A stretch of 64,000 nucleotides of DNA, taken from contig CAZDEO010000010.1 in assembly GCA_964504445.1 (NCBI GenBank), forward strand, positions 24,546 to 88,545, in the 5' to 3' direction. Positions 8,254-16,269 of the stretch are shown here, in pieces. The DNA comes from JACSRF01 sp964504445. GTDB lineage: Bacteria; Chloroflexota; Anaerolineae; Promineifilales; Promineifilaceae. A program made the position numbers and the translations under genes. The notes under the pieces are model-generated. The model was not told where the DNA came from, ran no database searches, and saw nothing but the letters and a program-made list of their open reading frames with translations. Numbering within the stretch: position 1 is the first letter of the stretch; every line of letters starts with the position of its first letter.

Positions 8254-8880
8254 TTATTCGGTGGCTGTCTCCACCGGTGCCGGGGCAGCAGGCTCCCCAT
8301 TGCCAGAAATTCGATCAAACAGCTCCCTGTTATTGGCCGGCAAACCGCCGAGAAGTGCATCCAGCGGCGAGAAAAGCCCCTGTAGTCGGCTAAAGGGTCC
8401 ACCCAGTTCCGTTTCATTGAGGGGGATCACAGCTTCGACAGCAAGCTGCACGGGCAGCTCTTCATGAATGGGCACATCCAGATCGAGCTGTACAGGGAGC
8501 TGTAAATTCACCGGCAGATCGAGTTCAACCTGGCCTCTAATCTGCCCACCGCCATCAGGTAACGTAAACGTTGCGGGCACGTCCAGCTTCACATTGTCGA
8601 CCACGATGACCGTAGTGGTTGTAGATAGAGGGACATTGAGTACCACGGGAATCGTATCGCTCACTTGAATGGTGCGCTGAATCGTCGCCGCATTCATATC
8701 CTCAAAGCTCTCGTTCAAGCCGCCCACAATGGGCTTCGCAATGTCATTGATGATAGGGAGAATAAGCGGCGCCACCACCAAGAGCACAACGAGCAGCACC
8801 AGGTTGGTAACAAAGGAAAAAATGATGGCAAAGGTTTTGAACGCCTGCCACGGCTTGCCGTTCCGTATTATTTTATTCAT
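8254..8880 (-). CDS. Membrane-anchored protein of unknown function
   Basis: Not recognised. The 208-residue protein starts with a basic segment and one long hydrophobic span (about 18-42, IIFSFVTNLVLLVVLLVVAP). The rest is probably outside the membrane: an acidic, serine/threonine-rich beta segment, then repeated alternating strands with LPV and QLDL patterns (about 105-145), then a loose Pro/Ala tail. The ATG at 8880 is preferred over an upstream one because GGAGGT lies 6-7 nt before it. Similar small membrane proteins with alternating hydrophobic strands bind other envelope components, but no role is claimed. Confidence 0.6.
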   Translation of the reverse strand: MNKIIRNGKPWQAFKTFAIIFSFVTNLVLLVVLLVVAPLILPIINDIAKPIVGGLNESFEDMNAATIQRTIQVSDTIPVVLNVPLSTTTTVIVVDNVKLDVPATFTLPDGGGQIRGQVELDLPVNLQLPVQLDLDVPIHEELPVQLAVEAVIPLNETELGGPFSRLQGLFSPLDALLGGLPANNRELFDRISGNGEPAAPAPVETATE

Positions 8881-8978
8881 TTGCCGACCTCCACAGCTAT
8901 TCAAGCTAGCTTGACATATAATTCCAACGTGATGGTAACATGATTCTGGCAAATATCAAAGAGCTGTGGTGGCGGAAA

Positions 8979-8994
8979 TGTTTCCCAGGAAACA
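8979..8994. repeat. 16-bp near-palindrome, copy 2
   Basis: Exact second copy of TGTTTCCCAGGAAACA. It lies in the divergent spacer between the membrane protein and the NYN gene, just upstream of a predicted plus-strand promoter, and could be a shared regulator site. Confidence 0.55.
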
Positions 8995-9013
8995 AAGGGG
9001 CTATCCCAGTGCA

Positions 9014-9042
9014 TTGGCGCTATTGGGTGATTTTTGTAGAAT
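9014..9042 (+). promoter_or_regulatory. Predicted sigma70-type promoter for the NYN gene
   Basis: TTGGCG and TAGAAT are separated by 17 bp and lie 30 nt before the ATG of the NYN gene. Both boxes are close to consensus and the spacing is ideal. Confidence 0.5.
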
Positions 9043-9072
9043 GTACCTGCATAAGGTACTTTTAGGTGTTTA

Positions 9073-10266
9073 ATGTCTCAAAACGTAGCGATCTTTCTCG
9101 ATCTTGACAATTTGGTGATTGGCGCCAGGCATGTGAATTTGGCGTTCAATATCCACCATGTGGTCGCACACATTAAGAGCCTGACCGGCGGGCGCTTGGT
9201 GCTCTGCCGGGCCTACGGTGATGCCCGCCAAAACCGGGAGCTTGTCCGCGAGTTACAGGAAACGGGGTTTATTCTGCAAACAAATATTGCCAACAACTTT
9301 GGCAAAAACCTGGCTGATATGCAAATTACGGTTGATGCCATGGAGTCTTTGGTAGACGGACGGCCGTATCACATCTACGTCCTCATTACTGGAGACCAAG
9401 ATTTTTCGCCTTTGGCTCAGGCTTTACGCAAGCGCGATAAATACGTTATCGGCATTGGCGTTCGCCATGCCACCAGCAGCACATTTGCCAGTCTTTGCGA
9501 CAACTACCTGTACTACGAAGACATTGTTCCGGTTTCTTCGTTAGATGAAGCCCAGGTGCAAAAGCTGCTAGTAAAAAGCCTTGCCTCTTTGGAAAAGGAT
9601 TGGGAAGCCGTGCGCGCCAGTCTGCTTAAACAACGCATGGACGAATTGAGCCAGGGTGCTTTTTCAAATTCCAGTTTTGCAGAAGGAAGCTTTCGTAAAT
9701 TTTTAGAACAGTACCCGCGCCTGGTACAGGTACAGCAAAAGGAAACTACCACCTATGTGTCTACGCCGGTTAGAGAAACTCCCGCCCCAGCACTGGTGGC
9801 GCCCCAGCACTATCTGGCATATCGCACCTTGCTGAAAAAGCAAAAGCTTCGCATTATTCCCGCGCCCGCCCGCCTACTACTGTTGAAAGAGATTATCAAT
9901 CTCTTGAGTAATCGCGACTATCAATGGCGCCCCCTCATCAACTTGTTGGTGGAAACCTTTCAAAAGCAAGGACATAGCGATGTTTCCAAAAATCTGGTCA
10001 ATGCCGCTTTGATATTGGCGCGTACAGCGGGTGTCATCCATATCCAAAAGGCTGATTCCTTGTCTTCGGCTTCGGTCTCTCTGCGGCTAGATGGAGGGAA
10101 TATTTTTCAAAAGGCCGTTGTCCTCTGCGATCGCGCCTATCTGGCGCATATCCAAAAGTTACCCACGCCTTTTGACCTTCGGGAAGCATCGCTGGCGTTA
10201 TACGACACGCCCCAATACGTTTCCTACCTAACCCGCATTTTGCCCCCTATCCAGCACGATAGCTGA
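9073..10266 (+). CDS. NYN domain protein with probable OST-HTH/LOTUS-like C-terminus
   Basis: Protein of 397 residues with an N-terminal NYN (PIN-like, LabA/DUF88) domain. AIFLDLDNLVIG, CRAYGDARQN, NFGKNLADMQITVDAM and ITGDQDFSPLAQ supply the conserved acidic residues of the presumed metal-dependent RNase site. The middle part (about 180-230) has a winged-helix look (SFRKFLEQYPRLVQVQ), as in OST-HTH/LOTUS RNA-binding domains, and a second helical repeat follows at about 255-330. Together these suggest an RNA-processing or RNA-decay factor. The NYN call is firm and the C-terminal domain call tentative. It converges with the FMN-binding gene at 2 bp distance. Confidence 0.85.
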   Translation: MSQNVAIFLDLDNLVIGARHVNLAFNIHHVVAHIKSLTGGRLVLCRAYGDARQNRELVRELQETGFILQTNIANNFGKNLADMQITVDAMESLVDGRPYHIYVLITGDQDFSPLAQALRKRDKYVIGIGVRHATSSTFASLCDNYLYYEDIVPVSSLDEAQVQKLLVKSLASLEKDWEAVRASLLKQRMDELSQGAFSNSSFAEGSFRKFLEQYPRLVQVQQKETTTYVSTPVRETPAPALVAPQHYLAYRTLLKKQKLRIIPAPARLLLLKEIINLLSNRDYQWRPLINLLVETFQKQGHSDVSKNLVNAALILARTAGVIHIQKADSLSSASVSLRLDGGNIFQKAVVLCDRAYLAHIQKLPTPFDLREASLALYDTPQYVSYLTRILPPIQHDS

Positions 10267-10268
10267 CT

Positions 10269-10721
10269 TTAACGATCGAGGAATATCTCTTCTCGATGCC
10301 CGAACCCCTTACTATTGTCGATGAAGTAAAGGCGGTGTGGCTGCAAGCGATACCAATTAACCTTGCGTAACGCGGCTTGAATGGGGGGTGGCGCTAGTTT
10401 TAGAAAGGGGAACTTTTGCATATACCGGGCAACGGCCGTTTCCTGCCTCTGGCCCGTCAACTCCACCACCTCTCCCGCGCACTGAATTCCCTTGATAGCC
10501 TGCCAATCGTGATAATCCTCTTGGATAGTAGCGGCAACCTGTCCCTGCAAAGCCATATTTTGCGCGTGGCGTGTATGCCCAGCGGATAAAAAAAGCAGGT
10601 CAAAGCCTTCGTTAGCATAAAACACAGCGGCGGCCCACACGCCATCCGGGCCGGTGGTTGCTAGGGTCATCACGTGGTGCCGGGCCAGGTAGTCCAAAGC
10701 TTGTTGGCGCACATTAGTCAT
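10269..10721 (-). CDS. Pyridoxamine 5'-phosphate oxidase-like FMN-binding protein
   Basis: Split-barrel flavin-binding protein of 150 residues. The pattern HVMTLATTGPDGVWAAAVFYANEG, then DLLFLSAGHTRHAQNM and VAATIQEDYHDWQAIKGIQCAGEV, is typical of the PNPOx-like/YhbP group rather than of true PdxH. The start at 10721 puts the barrel motif at the usual distance; it overlaps the end of ubiX by 8 bp, so the two share one transcript. Its reaction is unknown. Being coupled to a flavin prenyltransferase gene may reflect a shared need for FMN (inference). Confidence 0.82.
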   Translation of the reverse strand: MTNVRQQALDYLARHHVMTLATTGPDGVWAAAVFYANEGFDLLFLSAGHTRHAQNMALQGQVAATIQEDYHDWQAIKGIQCAGEVVELTGQRQETAVARYMQKFPFLKLAPPPIQAALRKVNWYRLQPHRLYFIDNSKGFGHREEIFLDR

Positions 10722-11298
10722 GGCGCGCTCTGCCGCCTTGCCAGCGCTGGAACAAATCCTGTGGCAATTCCACATTCAACAAATCCAACACCCGGTTGAC
10801 CGTCTGGTTAATTACATCATCCAGGGTTTGGGGCCGGTGATAAAAGGCTGGCATTGGGGGCGCAAGCACGGCACCCATCTCCACAACCTGGGTCATGGCG
10901 CGCAGATGCCCCAGGTGCAGCGGTGTTTCCCGGGGAACAATTACCAAGCGGCGGCGGTCCTTTAACACCACATCAGCCGCCCGCAGCAACAGATTGTCGC
11001 TAAAGGAGTAGGCAATGCCCGTCAGGGTTTTCATGGAACAGGGTATGATCACCATGCCGGATGTTTTAAAGGAACCAGAGGATACTGTTGCGGTAATGTC
11101 CTTAAACCGGTAGGTCACATCGGCCAGAGCCTGGACCTGCTCCACGCTGTAATCTGTCTCCAAGCCAATGGTAATGCCACCAGCGGTGCTTAAGATTAAA
11201 TGGGTTTCAACATCAGGGAGATCGCGTAAAATTTCCAGCATGCGTATGCCATAAATTACGCCACTAGCACCTGAAATGCCTACAATTAATCGCTTCAT
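10714..11298 (-). CDS. ubiX: Flavin prenyltransferase UbiX
   Basis: Attaches a dimethylallyl group to FMN to make prenylated FMN, the cofactor of UbiD decarboxylases. The 194 residues begin with KRLIVGISGASGVIYGIRML, the flavin-binding glycine-rich start, and continue with ILSTAGG, SGSFKTSGMVIIPCSMKTL and the RRLVIVPRETPLH block, all family hallmarks. The ATG at 11298 is preceded by AAAGGA. No UbiD partner is seen in the window. It overlaps the following FMN-binding gene. Confidence 0.95.
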   Translation of the reverse strand: MKRLIVGISGASGVIYGIRMLEILRDLPDVETHLILSTAGGITIGLETDYSVEQVQALADVTYRFKDITATVSSGSFKTSGMVIIPCSMKTLTGIAYSFSDNLLLRAADVVLKDRRRLVIVPRETPLHLGHLRAMTQVVEMGAVLAPPMPAFYHRPQTLDDVINQTVNRVLDLLNVELPQDLFQRWQGGRARHD

Positions 11299-11444
11299 TT
11301 GGTATCCTTTACCCTGACTACAATCCTGCTGCAGGTTCGGGTATAATCTTTTTGGCAAGGGCGCGTGTCTTCCCGTATTTGCCAATGTGGACAAGAGTAT
11401 ACTGTAAAACCAGCAGTTGCTTAATAGAAAATCTAGAGGTCACA

Positions 11445-12392
11445 GTGAAAACACATTTTATTACAGATTTGTCCGCTGGTACGGATTTATTAAATGAACC
11501 CTTCTTGTTGCAGGAGGTAGCACAACGTACCACGAAGGACGGCCGTCCTTATCTGCTTTGTACCCTGCGCGATCGCAGCGGTCAGGCCGGAGGCGTTTTT
11601 TGGAATGTGCCGGCCTACGTGGAGGAGTGGGCGCGGGTGGGTATGGCTGTGCTCATTACCGGACGTGCCGTAAATTACAAAGATGCGCTGCAGATTAATA
11701 TTACAGATATGAATCCGGCCACGGATCTTGAGCTGACGGATTTGCTGCCAGCCAGCCAGCGTCCTCGTCAGGAAATGGTTGCCGAATTACAAAAGGTCGT
11801 CAACAGTTTAGCCCAACCCTGGCAAAGATTGGCTGCTCATTTACTGCTGGATGACGCCTTTTTGCAGTTGTTTAGCCTGGCACCGGCAGCCCGCTCTATG
11901 CATCACGGCTACATTGGCGGCCTGCTAGAGCACACACTGAGTATGACGGCCGTGGCTGAAAAGCTGGTCAATCATTACCCTTATATCAACCGGGACCTCT
12001 TGTTGTCTGGCGTGCTGTTTCACGACATGGGCAAAACCAGTGAGTACAACATGGATGGCACCTTCGATCTGACCGATGACGGCCGTTTGGTGGGCCACAT
12101 TGTGCGGGCCATTGTCATGATTGAAAAAGGAGCCGCAGCTGTAGACTTTCCAGCCGATCTTTTACAGCAGCTTGTTCACCTGGTGGCTGCCCATCATGGC
12201 ACCCAAGAATGGGGGTCTCCCACCACGCCTAAAACCCTGGAAGCAGTCCTCCTGCATCAAATAGATTTACTTGATAGCCGCGTACAAGGCTTTTTGGACC
12301 ACGTGCGCAATACCCCCAGCAGCCAAAGCTGGACAGCCCAAAGCAATATGTTCCAGACGCCCTTGCTGCGACCCTTGACCGGCGCAGGCTAA
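11445..12392 (+). CDS. 3'-5' exoribonuclease YhaM-like (OB fold plus HD domain)
   Basis: Protein of 315 residues matching YhaM in length and layout. The N-terminal OB-fold (about 15-90) includes RPYLLCTLRDRSG and VLITGRAVNYKDALQINITD. An HD phosphohydrolase-type domain follows with HHGYIGGLLEHTLSM, SGVLFHDMGKT and the late HLVAAHHGTQEWGSP histidines, which bind the metals. It should degrade RNA or single-stranded DNA from the 3' end. The GTG at 11445 is preferred because AGAGGT lies 4 nt upstream and the upstream extension looks non-coding. A perfect TATAAT at 11342-11347 could serve it. Confidence 0.9.
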   Translation: MKTHFITDLSAGTDLLNEPFLLQEVAQRTTKDGRPYLLCTLRDRSGQAGGVFWNVPAYVEEWARVGMAVLITGRAVNYKDALQINITDMNPATDLELTDLLPASQRPRQEMVAELQKVVNSLAQPWQRLAAHLLLDDAFLQLFSLAPAARSMHHGYIGGLLEHTLSMTAVAEKLVNHYPYINRDLLLSGVLFHDMGKTSEYNMDGTFDLTDDGRLVGHIVRAIVMIEKGAAAVDFPADLLQQLVHLVAAHHGTQEWGSPTTPKTLEAVLLHQIDLLDSRVQGFLDHVRNTPSSQSWTAQSNMFQTPLLRPLTGAG

Positions 12393-12519
12393 ACGCTAAT
12401 TCGCGCAGCGCGATCAGGCGGAGAGCATCATACAAAGCAGAGAAGGCTGTTGGGGCAGGGTCGTGTATCTTAGGAAATGGGCAACCTGCTGAACACGGCC
12501 GTTAGTCGTCGGCTGCCAG

Positions 12520-14751
12520 CTATTCTGGCTTATAGAGCATGTTGAGCGAAATATCTCCATTTTGCGGCGGCCCGTCTGGCAAGCAGCGCACAGTAAAAAC
12601 ATTGGCAATGGCCTGAACCTGGTGCAAAAGGCGCACCAACTGCCGCGGACGTACAACTTCCACACCCAAAATGACGTGTTTCTCGCCCTTTCGCGAGGGC
12701 ACCATCGTGTTGATGAACGAGATATTGATCTGCTCATCCTGCATCAGCCGGGTAATATCGTAAAGCAATCCTGGCCGATCGAACACATCCACCTGCACGG
12801 TAACCAACCGTGCCTGACGCGTTCCTGACTTGCCCCACCCTAACTTCAAAATACGCCCCGAAAGGCGACTGGGGCGCAGCGTGTGACAAGTTTCCCGATG
12901 GACAGTCACGCCACCGTCCACGCGCACAAAACCAACAATGATGTCGCCAGGTCGAGGGTTACAGGTGGCACACAAACGCAGCTTGCGCATGTGGGCATTA
13001 ACAATGGTATATTTTTCGCCGGTGACGGAATAGACAACATTGTCCAAATTGCGAGAAGGGCTTTGCTCCCACGTATTTTCCAAGACGCTAGTGGCAACGG
13101 CCGTTAACAACAAATCTGCACGCCCAATATCATGGTACAAATCTGTCGTATACTCGTACTTAAACGCCGCCGCAATTTCCGCGTGCGGATAATCAGGCAG
13201 ACCCAACATTTCCAATTCCGCCTCAAGCAGCTTTTGCCCCTGAAAAATCGCCTTCCCGGTGGGCAGGCGACGGAACCAGCGTCGTGCATGAGAACGTGCA
13301 TAATTTGTAGCTATGTACCCCAAATCTTCATCCAGCCATGCCCGCTGTGGCTCCGCGCGCACGCTCTTCATAATCTGCACCCGGTCTCCATCTTGCAACG
13401 GCTTGTTCAGCGGAAAAAGCTGATCATTTACATAGGCCGCATGGCACTGATTCCCCAGCCCTGTGTGGATGGCGTACGCAAAATCAATAACCGTAGCGCC
13501 TTGTCCTAACTCCACCACATCTCCCTGCGGGGTATATACTCGAATTTGCTTCCGAAAAACATCTTCCACAACCCCTTTAACGCCTGCACCAGGATCCTGT
13601 GTTTCCACACGAATGTTTTCCGTGATATTCCCCAAAAAGGAATCCACCCGATCAGCGATTCCCTTGGTCCATAGGGGAGTTCCCGCATATAACCAACGCG
13701 CTAATACACCAATCTCCGACACCTTATCCATGGCAACGGTGCGAATGCGCACCTTAACATGCTGCCCACCCGAATAGACCACCGTTGTATGCAAAGAACG
13801 ATACAAGTTATCCCGGGGCACTGCGATATAATCATCAAAACGGCCGGGAACTGGCTTCCACAATTGATGAAGGTGCCCTAATGCTGTGTAACAAGATGGC
13901 CAATCATCCATCAACACAATCACTCGCAAGGTCTTATCGACGTCGTAATACGATGCTCCCCGGGCAGTGAGGTCTTGGTACACTGTGTAAATGTTTTCCG
14001 GCGCTAAAACCACGTCCCGCACATCCAAATTAGCTTGCAAGAGACAATCAAAAATCTCTGCGCTAACCCGCTCATAAGCTGCCTGCTGCTCATGGAAGAG
14101 CTGCTCCCGACGGGCGGTAATCACGTGATAGGCTGTATCGTTCAACACTTCTAACGACAAGGCTTCCAATTCATTCTTAACTCGCCAAATGCCTAGACGA
14201 TTTGCCAGAGGTGCATAAACGGTAAGAGTTTCTTTCGCTTTCTGTCGTTGTTTTCTTTCCGGCAGTGCTTTGATGGTGCGCATATTGTGTAATCGGTCAA
14301 AGAGCTTGACGATGACGGTGCGCACATCAATCGTCATCACGTCAAACATTTTGCGCAAACTGGCATTTTGCAGTTCTTCTGGCGAAAGGACGCGCCCTTT
14401 GGCCACACCAAGGGTAACGTCTTTCAGTTTTGTAACGCCGTCAACCAAGAGAGCTACATCGGGGCCAAACTGCTGTTCAATATCATGAATAGAAATCCGC
14501 GTGTCTTCGGCAATGTCATGGAGCAGAGCCGCCGACAGGGTAGCGGAATCCAGGTGATACTCAGATAGATAAAAGGCAACAGTAAGGGGGTGGGTAAAAA
14601 AAAGCTCGCCGGATTTACGGCGTTGGTCACCGTGCTCCCGGCGAGCAAAAGCAAAGGCCTCTTGCACGCATAATCGTTGTTCTACCGGAAGGTAGGTGTT
14701 GATTTGCTTAAAGAACTCGGTTGCATCGGCTACGATGCGCACAGCGTTCAT
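12520..14751 (-). CDS. rel: Rel/SpoT-family (p)ppGpp protein, hydrolase intact, synthetase degenerate
   Basis: Long Rel protein of 743 residues. The HD hydrolase keeps its ligands (THPL His54, LLHDIAEDT His78-Asp79, FDRLHNMRT Asp152-His155). The synthetase domain keeps GRFDDYIAVP and YRSLHTTV but is altered elsewhere. The catalytic Glu of the EIQIRT motif is Lys333 in KVRIRT, the RxKxxYSIY basic motif reads PENIYTVY, and the AAHW histidine is Arg. TGS (about 395-455), a Cys-containing zinc-finger-like region and an ACT domain (about 660-735) follow. It therefore looks like a (p)ppGpp hydrolase or sensor. Its start overlaps the end of the response-regulator gene by 4 bp. Confidence 0.92.
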   Translation of the reverse strand: MNAVRIVADATEFFKQINTYLPVEQRLCVQEAFAFARREHGDQRRKSGELFFTHPLTVAFYLSEYHLDSATLSAALLHDIAEDTRISIHDIEQQFGPDVALLVDGVTKLKDVTLGVAKGRVLSPEELQNASLRKMFDVMTIDVRTVIVKLFDRLHNMRTIKALPERKQRQKAKETLTVYAPLANRLGIWRVKNELEALSLEVLNDTAYHVITARREQLFHEQQAAYERVSAEIFDCLLQANLDVRDVVLAPENIYTVYQDLTARGASYYDVDKTLRVIVLMDDWPSCYTALGHLHQLWKPVPGRFDDYIAVPRDNLYRSLHTTVVYSGGQHVKVRIRTVAMDKVSEIGVLARWLYAGTPLWTKGIADRVDSFLGNITENIRVETQDPGAGVKGVVEDVFRKQIRVYTPQGDVVELGQGATVIDFAYAIHTGLGNQCHAAYVNDQLFPLNKPLQDGDRVQIMKSVRAEPQRAWLDEDLGYIATNYARSHARRWFRRLPTGKAIFQGQKLLEAELEMLGLPDYPHAEIAAAFKYEYTTDLYHDIGRADLLLTAVATSVLENTWEQSPSRNLDNVVYSVTGEKYTIVNAHMRKLRLCATCNPRPGDIIVGFVRVDGGVTVHRETCHTLRPSRLSGRILKLGWGKSGTRQARLVTVQVDVFDRPGLLYDITRLMQDEQINISFINTMVPSRKGEKHVILGVEVVRPRQLVRLLHQVQAIANVFTVRCLPDGPPQNGDISLNMLYKPE

Positions 14752-15491
14752 TCCTCGTGTTTCTTTCTGAAATCCACAAACCGGTATCCGACACCGCGCT
14801 CGGTTAAAATATATTGTGGGTTTGCGGGATCCACTTCGATCTTCTTGCGCAGGTAGTTTATGTAAAGACGGAGATAGTGGGTCTCGTCACGATATTCGTA
14901 ACCCCACACTTTGGCCAGCAACGTATCGTGGGGCACGACCCAACCGGCGTTTTGTACCAAGTGGTTGAGCAATCGATATTCGGTGGGGCGCAGGTCAACG
15001 CGCTCCCCGTTAACAATGACCTGATGCCGGTTGAAGTCTATGGAAAGGTAATCGTCAATGACGAGGATTGTCCGGGGCGGGGGAGAAGGCCAGGCGGCGC
15101 GGCGCAGCACGGCCGTTACCCGGCTACTGAGTTCTCGCGGCGAAAAAGGTTTAGTAATGTAGTCATCTGCACCCAAATTCAACCCATGGATTCGATCTTC
15201 TTCATCGCCCTTTACCGTAAGCAAAATAACGGGAACCGTAGAGATTTCGCGGAGCAGCTTCAATGTTTCAAAACCATCCATCTCAGGCATCATCACATCC
15301 ATCACCACGAGGTCGGGGGTATGTTGCCGGATCTGTTCCAGTGCATGAAGGCCATTGTCTGCCTCGACAACCTGATAACCTTCCAATTCCATATTCATGC
15401 GGATAAATCGCCGCATGCGCGCTTCGTCATCAACGATCAGAATCAGCCTAGGGGGAGTTGATTCTAGAGAAGATGGGATTTTCTCAACCAT
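14748..15491 (-). CDS. OmpR/PhoB-type response regulator
   Basis: DNA-binding transcription regulator of 247 residues. The receiver domain (about 16-130) has the acidic pair Asp21-Asp22, phospho-acceptor Asp65 in VMDVMMPEMDG, Thr92 and Lys114 in ITKPFSP. The C-terminal winged helix (about 150-242) contains the transactivation loop and recognition helix THYLRLYINYLRKKIE, then GVGYRFVDF. No histidine kinase lies nearby, so it is an orphan here. It may be activated by the linked Ser/Thr kinase or by a distant kinase (inference). The stop overlaps the rel start as ATGA. Confidence 0.95.
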   Translation of the reverse strand: MVEKIPSSLESTPPRLILIVDDEARMRRFIRMNMELEGYQVVEADNGLHALEQIRQHTPDLVVMDVMMPEMDGFETLKLLREISTVPVILLTVKGDEEDRIHGLNLGADDYITKPFSPRELSSRVTAVLRRAAWPSPPPRTILVIDDYLSIDFNRHQVIVNGERVDLRPTEYRLLNHLVQNAGWVVPHDTLLAKVWGYEYRDETHYLRLYINYLRKKIEVDPANPQYILTERGVGYRFVDFRKKHEE

Positions 15492-15493
15492 TT

Positions 15494-15733
15494 TTACTCC
15501 CGTACAAAGCCCATAATATCTTCCACTTCCGCTGAGGGTAATACCTGAATGAAATTAATACGGTGAATCGGAAAAATCACAGACGAGACATCTTCATCTA
15601 AATAATGTACATCGGTGCCATCACGCCGCCGCGGGTTGTGAATGACAATAAATTGCGCCGTAGGATCTGGCAAATCTTCCACCTCACAAACGACGGGATC
15701 CTCGTTATTAACATGAACGATTATTGTTTGCAT
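15494..15733 (-). CDS. Small conserved-looking protein of unknown function
   Basis: Not recognised. The 79 residues are acidic with alternating short hydrophobic strands (QTIIVHVNNEDPVVCEVEDL, then FIVIHNPRRRDG, DVSSVIFPIHRINFIQVLP), suggesting a small beta-sheet domain. It sits 2 bp before the response regulator and 26 bp after the FHA gene, so it belongs to the signalling cluster. Its tight packing supports it being a real gene. A role as adaptor for the neighbouring proteins is possible but unproven. Confidence 0.65.
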   Translation of the reverse strand: MQTIIVHVNNEDPVVCEVEDLPDPTAQFIVIHNPRRRDGTDVHYLDEDVSSVIFPIHRINFIQVLPSAEVEDIMGFVRE

Positions 15734-15759
15734 AATTGTATCTCACAAATGTATTCATC

Positions 15760-16269
15760 CTAGATCTCAAAGAAAAAGTGAACCAGGAGATCGCCAAAGA
15801 GAACCTCATCTCCATTCGTAAGTAAATAAGGTAGATTTGCGGTTAATCGGTAATTATTGAGGTATGTTCCGTTGGTGCTATCCAAATCTACCAAGGCAAC
15901 CCCCTGACTGGTTAATTGCAAAAGCGCATGTAAACGAGAGACGCCATGGGTTGAAGCGTCAAATTCTGTCAGATCTAGTTCTGGCAAATGTCCTGTATCC
16001 GCATCAGAACGCCCAATACGAGCTTCGCCCTCCAGCATAAACCGAACACGTTTACGGCTGCTGGGCACAAATATGGTGATAGTCCGCGCATCTTCTGGTG
16101 GTCCACTGTCCTCTTGTAAAAGGGGCGGCGGTGTAGGCAATCGTCCAAATTGGGCGAAAGGTAATGGGGTGGTTGCTGTTGGCGCCCCTGCCACTAAAAA
16201 GGCCCCACACTCGCTACAAAAAAGCGTTCCCTGATACTGGGCCGCACCACAGTCGGGACACTTAATCAT
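15760..16269 (-). CDS. Zinc-ribbon FHA-domain protein
   Basis: Protein of 169 residues that should bind phosphothreonine peptides. The N-terminus is a zinc ribbon with Cys4, Cys7, Cys18 and Cys21 (CPDCG and CSECG). A Pro-rich linker leads to an FHA domain at about 75-165, with the core residues Gly-Arg-Ser in ARIGRSDADTGHLPEL, Ser-Arg-Leu-His in HGVSRLHALL and the DLDSTNGTYLNNYRL Asn-Gly motif. It lies between the J-like/VWA gene (8-bp overlap) and a small gene. It is the obvious reader of phosphorylation by the linked Ser/Thr kinase. Confidence 0.93.
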   Translation of the reverse strand: MIKCPDCGAAQYQGTLFCSECGAFLVAGAPTATTPLPFAQFGRLPTPPPLLQEDSGPPEDARTITIFVPSSRKRVRFMLEGEARIGRSDADTGHLPELDLTEFDASTHGVSRLHALLQLTSQGVALVDLDSTNGTYLNNYRLTANLPYLLTNGDEVLFGDLLVHFFFEI

